A DNA stretch of 64,000 bases, from assembly GCA_964612675.1 (NCBI GenBank), contig CAZTDD010000001.1, forward strand, positions 186,001-250,000. Reading direction: 5' to 3'. The notes beneath the pieces are model-generated. The model made no database searches. It had not been told where the DNA came from and was given only the letters and a program-made list of their open reading frames with translations. Below are positions 60,283 to 64,000 of this stretch, in pieces. Numbering within the stretch: position 1 is the first letter of the stretch; each line of letters starts with the position of its first letter. The stretch is from CAZTDD01 sp964612675 (GTDB lineage: Bacteria > Hinthialibacterota > Hinthialibacteria > Hinthialibacterales > JAKPRU01). The translations under genes were made by a program, and so were the position numbers.

Positions 60283-61260
60283 ATGTACGAAAATCTCTTT
60301 CTGTTACCGGGAAACTCGAACCTGGCGCTTTTCAAGGCTATCGCCGATACCGTTCGCGATACCATCGGCTGGCCGGAGTTCACGCTCGGGGCATGCCTTG
60401 TGGGCCAATTCAGCGATGGTGAACCACGAATCGAAATCCATGAAAATATACGTGGAAAGAATGTCTACGTCATGCAGTCCACGTGCGACCCGTGCGGACA
60501 GAATCTCGTCGAATTATGTCTGATGGTCGACACGTGTGTCCGCGCCGCAGCGAAGAGCGTAACCGCGGTGATCCCCTATTTCGGCTTGGCGAGACAGGAC
60601 CGGAAAGTGAAATCCCGCGTTCCGATCAGTGCAAGCTGGGCCGCAAACGCCATCAGGCAGTCCGGTGCCGATCAGCTGATGTGCATCGATTTGCATGCGG
60701 GTCAAATTCAGGGATTCCTGCGCTGCCCTTTCGATAACCTGTTTGCCCGTCCTGTTTTTTTACGATATATCGAAGAACATTTTGACGAAAAGACCCGTGA
60801 AACCATCGTGGTTGTCTCGCCGGACGCGAACGGAACGGAACGCGCCAGAGCGCTGGGACGACGGCTCAACAACATGCCGATCGCTGTAATAGACAAAAGA
60901 AGGCCCGGCCCGAATCAGTCGGAGGTGGAACATCTCGTCGGAGACGTTGACGGTCGGGATGCAATCATCGTCGACGACATCGTCGATACCGCCGGAACGC
61001 TTATTGGAGCGGCCCGGGCGTTGCGGGATGCCGGAGCGTCTTCCGTGAGAGCATTCTGTACGCACCCCGTTTTGTCCGGACCCGCCATTGATAACCTTCA
61101 ACGGTCCGGTGTCGATAAACTCGTCGTGACCGACACAATACCTTTATCCGAACAAAAAAGGTCCTGCGAGAAAATCGAGGTTATTAGTGTCGCTCCCTTA
61201 ATCGCAGAGGCTGTGTTGCGCAATTTCCGAGGAGAATCCGTGAGCGCCCTGTTTAATTAA
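60283..61260 (+). CDS. prs: Ribose-phosphate pyrophosphokinase (PRPP synthetase)
   Basis: A 325-residue cytoplasmic enzyme that makes phosphoribosyl pyrophosphate from ribose-5-phosphate and ATP for nucleotide, histidine and tryptophan synthesis. The start at 60283 (MYENLFLLPGNSNLALFK) has GAGG upstream; the in-frame region before it is untranslated. Conserved parts are GQFSDGEPRIEI, NVYVMQSTCDPCGQNLVELC, AVIPYFGLARQDRK, IDLHAGQIQGF and the PRPP loop DAIIVDDIVDTAGTL. The QSTC segment reads CDPCGQN where NDN is usual in this loop. The gene is convergent with the UPF0316 gene. Confidence 0.95.
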   Translation: MYENLFLLPGNSNLALFKAIADTVRDTIGWPEFTLGACLVGQFSDGEPRIEIHENIRGKNVYVMQSTCDPCGQNLVELCLMVDTCVRAAAKSVTAVIPYFGLARQDRKVKSRVPISASWAANAIRQSGADQLMCIDLHAGQIQGFLRCPFDNLFARPVFLRYIEEHFDEKTRETIVVVSPDANGTERARALGRRLNNMPIAVIDKRRPGPNQSEVEHLVGDVDGRDAIIVDDIVDTAGTLIGAARALRDAGASSVRAFCTHPVLSGPAIDNLQRSGVDKLVVTDTIPLSEQKRSCEKIEVISVAPLIAEAVLRNFRGESVSALFN

Positions 61261-61287
61261 TGCAATCCGTAGAAACGACGCCGACCA

Positions 61288-61869
61288 TCATTTCCGATGG
61301 ATCGGGTTGATCAGTCCACCGTTTCTCCGAACAGGAAACATTCCTTCGTGTACTTCCCGGACGTCTTCAACCGTATAAAAGGCGTGGGGATGAAACCGAC
61401 GCATTATCTCGATAACGTCTCGTAGATCTCTTCGCTTGACTACCGTGAACACAATATGAACCGGACCCTGGGCACCGTCCGCTTCGACTTTCGTAACGCC
61501 ATAATCGAGGTCCCTCAGTGTTTTGATCATTTCGCTGGCATCTTTTCTCGTAATAATCCTCAGGATAACCGTGCCGAATCGTAACTTGCCTTCAATCCGA
61601 ATCCCCAGATAATTCCCGGTTGCATATCCCCCCGCATACGCAACCAGCAGCACGGGCGTTGTGAGATTCCGGACAACCTGACTGACAACGGACAACCATA
61701 TCAGCACCTCGACAAAACCGAGTATCGGAGGAAGAAAACGCATCCCCCGAGAGAGCAGGATGATCCGCAGCGTCCCGATACTCACGTCGCAAATCCGGGC
61801 TGCGAAAATTACGAACGCAAAGAGAGGTATGCCCAAGATGTGATTCGACATCAGTGTAGATATGTCCAT
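61288..61869 (-). CDS. UPF0316 family membrane protein (DUF2179)
   Basis: A 193-residue protein with three or four N-terminal membrane helices (about 13-30, 43-63, 72-90) and a C-terminal ACT-like DUF2179 domain (about 98-180: FGTVILRIITRKDASEMIKT, HIVFTVVKRRDLRDVIEIMR). The combination defines the UPF0316 family, of unknown function; related DUF2179 domains sit in membrane transporter-like proteins. It follows the methyltransferase/ATP-grasp gene by 15 bases on the same strand, so they are likely co-transcribed. Confidence 0.85.
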   Translation of the reverse strand: MDISTLMSNHILGIPLFAFVIFAARICDVSIGTLRIILLSRGMRFLPPILGFVEVLIWLSVVSQVVRNLTTPVLLVAYAGGYATGNYLGIRIEGKLRFGTVILRIITRKDASEMIKTLRDLDYGVTKVEADGAQGPVHIVFTVVKRRDLRDVIEIMRRFHPHAFYTVEDVREVHEGMFPVRRNGGLINPIHRK

Positions 61870-61884
61870 GGCCGAGGAATCCTC

Positions 61885-63825
61885 TTAAAGCGCCTGTAGT
61901 CCAAGACGTTGCTCAACCGCATGAAGGATCCCCCCGAGCATCTCGCTGTAAGACATCCCCATTATTTTCGCCATTTGTGCGAGATGCCCGTCCCAGCACC
62001 ATCCGGGATTCGGATTCACTTCCAGGAGTTTCGGATTTCCTTCCCCATCCAGCCTCCAGTCCAACCTTGCGTAATCCCTGCACTCCAGTCTTTCGAAAAG
62101 ACGCGTCGAGCACGCGATCAAGAATTTCTCTGTGTTTTCCGGCAGATTAGCCGGTATGGATTGAAGAGTCGCATAGGGAGAGTGAGGGTCCCACTTCGCC
62201 TCATATCCGCAGATTCTTGGTAGTTCGGCCGGCAGTGAAGAATAGTCTTCCTCGATAATGGGTAAAACCGTGTAGGATTCGGGAGGATTTCCGATGATAC
62301 CGATACTAAGGTCTTTCCCGGTAAGAAATTCCTCGACGAGAATCGGCTTGTCATAGCCGAATTTCTCTCGAATATCCGTAATCGCGTTCACCAGTTCTTC
62401 TGCGTTGTTGGCAATGCTCTTTTGGGTGATGCCAAAACTCGAATCTCCGAAATTCGGCTTTACAATCACGGGAAATCCAAATGGAATGTCCGAACTGGTG
62501 TCTCCCGGCGTGACCAGGTGCGCCTCCGGAACAGGAACGCCGGTTTCTTTCGCCAGCCCACGCGTCAGAGATTTGTCGTAACAGATCGCCAGGCACTGTG
62601 GGCCGGCGCCGCTGTACGGTATACCGAGAATCTCCAAGACAGACGGGACGTGAAGCTCGTAACGCGCATTGTTGTTGTATCCCTCATCGCACAAATTGAA
62701 CACGAAATCCGCCTTTGATTTTCCGTTTTTCAGGTCGCCGATCAATGTGTCGTGATTATCGAGATACTGGAACTCGTACTGGTCGAACGCACGAAGAGCA
62801 CCTTTCATCTGGTCGATTGTGTAGAAGTCATCGTCGTCGAATATGTTCTGTGGTTTGAGCGGGTCTGTTTTTCGCGGATCGCCCATGACAACGACTACGT
62901 TACGCGTTGCCTTGCGGACCCTTCTTTTCGGCGTCCATTCTTTTTTCGCAACCGAAGTAAGAACGATCCGTTTGCCCATCATCCCTAGATCTTGATTTCG
63001 CTTGGAGTCGGGGGAAATCGAACAGTGAACAACCATGTCGGAGAATCCCGCGGTCTTCAACACGTCTTCCAGTGTCTCCGTGGTATACAGGCGCTCCGCA
63101 TAGAACTGATCCGCGATAACTCCTTTTTGGACGTGAGTGACCACCTCTCTTGAGATCAATCGCTGTCGATCTACCGACAAAGACCGTTCTCTGCAGACAA
63201 ACATATTCTTGTCGATCCATTCCCACGATCGCGGACTGTAGTTCTCCCTCAGGTATTCACCGTCGGCCACGTCCATAAGCAGCCGTCCCCACGGTTTCAA
63301 GACTCGGAATACTTCGTTCAAGACTCGAAGGTCATCCTGAACCGTCTCAAAAAAGCCGAGGCTGTTTCCGAGCATCATGACGACGTCGAACGTGTCGGGA
63401 GGATAGGGTAGTCTGCGGGCATCGCCTTCACGAAACCGCGTATTCAACCCCATCTTCTTTGCATCGCTTCGAGCTTTGCGAATCAGATAATGAGACCTGT
63501 CCAGTCCCTCGGTATTGGCAAACCCCAGATTGGCGAATTCCAGCGAATGACGCCCCTGGCCGCAACACAAGTCCAGTATCCGGTCTTCGCACGAAAGGTC
63601 GAGCAGCTCGGCGAAAAATCGAACCTCGGATTTCGTGATTTGATCGTCGTCGACAATATCGCCATCCGTCTTGATATATATGGAATTGAAAATCCGTCTC
63701 CACCAATCCGGTTGAACGTACTCCTCAATATTGGGAACCGACCCTAAACAGGTTCGGCCGGCCCTGACACCGCGTGCTCTCTTTCTCGTTTCAGCTCGTA
63801 CTGTCCGACCGTTTGTGGTTTGCAT
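61885..63825 (-). CDS. Fusion of SAM-dependent methyltransferase and ATP-grasp ligase
   Basis: A 646-residue two-domain protein. A class I methyltransferase occupies about residues 60-300, with the SAM site RILDLCCGQGRHSLEFA and DVVMMLGNSLGFFETVQDD. From about 307 an ATP-grasp ligase of the D-Ala-D-Ala ligase type follows: VVVVMGDPRKT, FNLCDEGYNNNARYELHVPS, GIPYSGAGPQCLAICYDKSL, PVIVKPNFGDSSFG, ILVEEFLTGKDLSIGIIGN, DYARLDWRLDG and LLEVNPNPG with metal residues near D589, E602 and N604. An amino acid or peptide may be joined by the ligase half and methylated, or both may act on one small molecule; neither substrate is known. GAAAGG lies upstream of the ATG at 63825. It is followed by the UPF0316 gene. 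Confidence 0.85.
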   Translation of the reverse strand: MQTTNGRTVRAETRKRARGVRAGRTCLGSVPNIEEYVQPDWWRRIFNSIYIKTDGDIVDDDQITKSEVRFFAELLDLSCEDRILDLCCGQGRHSLEFANLGFANTEGLDRSHYLIRKARSDAKKMGLNTRFREGDARRLPYPPDTFDVVMMLGNSLGFFETVQDDLRVLNEVFRVLKPWGRLLMDVADGEYLRENYSPRSWEWIDKNMFVCRERSLSVDRQRLISREVVTHVQKGVIADQFYAERLYTTETLEDVLKTAGFSDMVVHCSISPDSKRNQDLGMMGKRIVLTSVAKKEWTPKRRVRKATRNVVVVMGDPRKTDPLKPQNIFDDDDFYTIDQMKGALRAFDQYEFQYLDNHDTLIGDLKNGKSKADFVFNLCDEGYNNNARYELHVPSVLEILGIPYSGAGPQCLAICYDKSLTRGLAKETGVPVPEAHLVTPGDTSSDIPFGFPVIVKPNFGDSSFGITQKSIANNAEELVNAITDIREKFGYDKPILVEEFLTGKDLSIGIIGNPPESYTVLPIIEEDYSSLPAELPRICGYEAKWDPHSPYATLQSIPANLPENTEKFLIACSTRLFERLECRDYARLDWRLDGEGNPKLLEVNPNPGWCWDGHLAQMAKIMGMSYSEMLGGILHAVEQRLGLQAL

Positions 63826-64000
63826 CTGCCTAAGACCTTTCTTTCCCCGGGGAGATTTGACTCAGGTATCTCAATTTGTCTTGAAGAGAATCGTTTAAAG
63901 GTGGCGTCCGACACCGTCGTCGTTCTATCCCCCGAGAAAGACAGTAGATGTCGCGACAAATGCACGGCGAAGGGGCTTCATGCTCATCTCTAGTTCTTCC
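63826..64000. other. Edge region upstream of the fusion gene, nothing called
   Basis: About 175 bases that should contain the promoter of the fusion gene on the - strand. No clear -35/-10 pair, repeat or coding start was found before the window ends. Confidence 0.4.

Overview
The window is a dense bacterial chromosome segment with about half G+C by eye, short intergenic gaps, Shine-Dalgarno starts and genes on both strands. Its content points to a Gram-negative-type, didermic, heterotrophic bacterium: a type II secretion set, TolC and RND efflux, many signal peptides and lipoboxes, glycoside hydrolases, a formylglycine sulfatase with a lectin domain, an arylsulfotransferase-like protein with EF-hands, and Gfo/Idh/MocA and DegT proteins. 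This mix resembles Planctomycetota, Hydrogenedentota, Sumerlaeota or Acidobacteriota genomes, but no rRNA or marker set is present, so the phylum is an inference. I saw no transposase, phage gene, CRISPR array, tRNA or rRNA.

Layout. 1-3811 (-): type II secretion genes gspE-gspF-gspG followed by a membrane protein cut by the window edge. 3862-6739: two divergent secreted proteins that share an Arg/Gly-rich segment, one of them an ASST-like propeller with four EF-hands. 7033-20347: a carbohydrate-use region with a GH3 enzyme, a sodium/solute symporter, a DegT aminotransferase, a GH27 alpha-galactosidase, a GH9 enzyme and a sulfatase. A hibernation-factor/cold-shock fusion protein (14479-15063) sits within it. 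20386-30441 (-): eight genes forming a probable copper-handling and redox island (HMBD lipoprotein, TolC, multicopper oxidase, DsrE-like, FNR-type reductase, CuA-type cupredoxin, CopA-type ATPase, flavin disulfide reductase). 30785-33884: a sugar ABC importer without its ATPase. 33975-48781: envelope and stress genes (FtsH, a six-BON periplasmic protein, a 40-residue membrane peptide, an RND pump, an MscS channel, an aldo/keto reductase, a mannose-1-phosphate guanylyltransferase-like protein, a double PRC-barrel protein, an SCP2-like protein). 48871-56462: a sigma-54 activator, a nucleotidyltransferase, and a sucrose module (sucrose-phosphate synthase/phosphatase plus sucrose synthase). 56905-63825: an oxidoreductase, an ABC1/UbiB kinase-like protein, PRPP synthetase, a UPF0316 protein, and a methyltransferase fused to an ATP-grasp ligase.

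How it fits together. The right half reads as a stress-adaptation region: sucrose metabolism, osmotic channel, periplasmic BON protein, ribosome hibernation, membrane proteolysis. Two regulatory observations link parts of it. First, a sigma-54 promoter matching the consensus at every defined position lies upstream of the PRC-barrel gene, and a sigma-54 activator without a receiver domain is encoded about 1.8 kb further on. Second, a 16-nt identical block containing a -10-like TACAAT lies upstream of both the hibernation-factor fusion and the MscS/aldo-keto reductase pair. The most unusual proteins are the methyltransferase-ATP-grasp fusion, the hibernation-factor/cold-shock fusion, the EF-hand ASST-like protein, and the membrane-anchored CuA protein inside the copper island.
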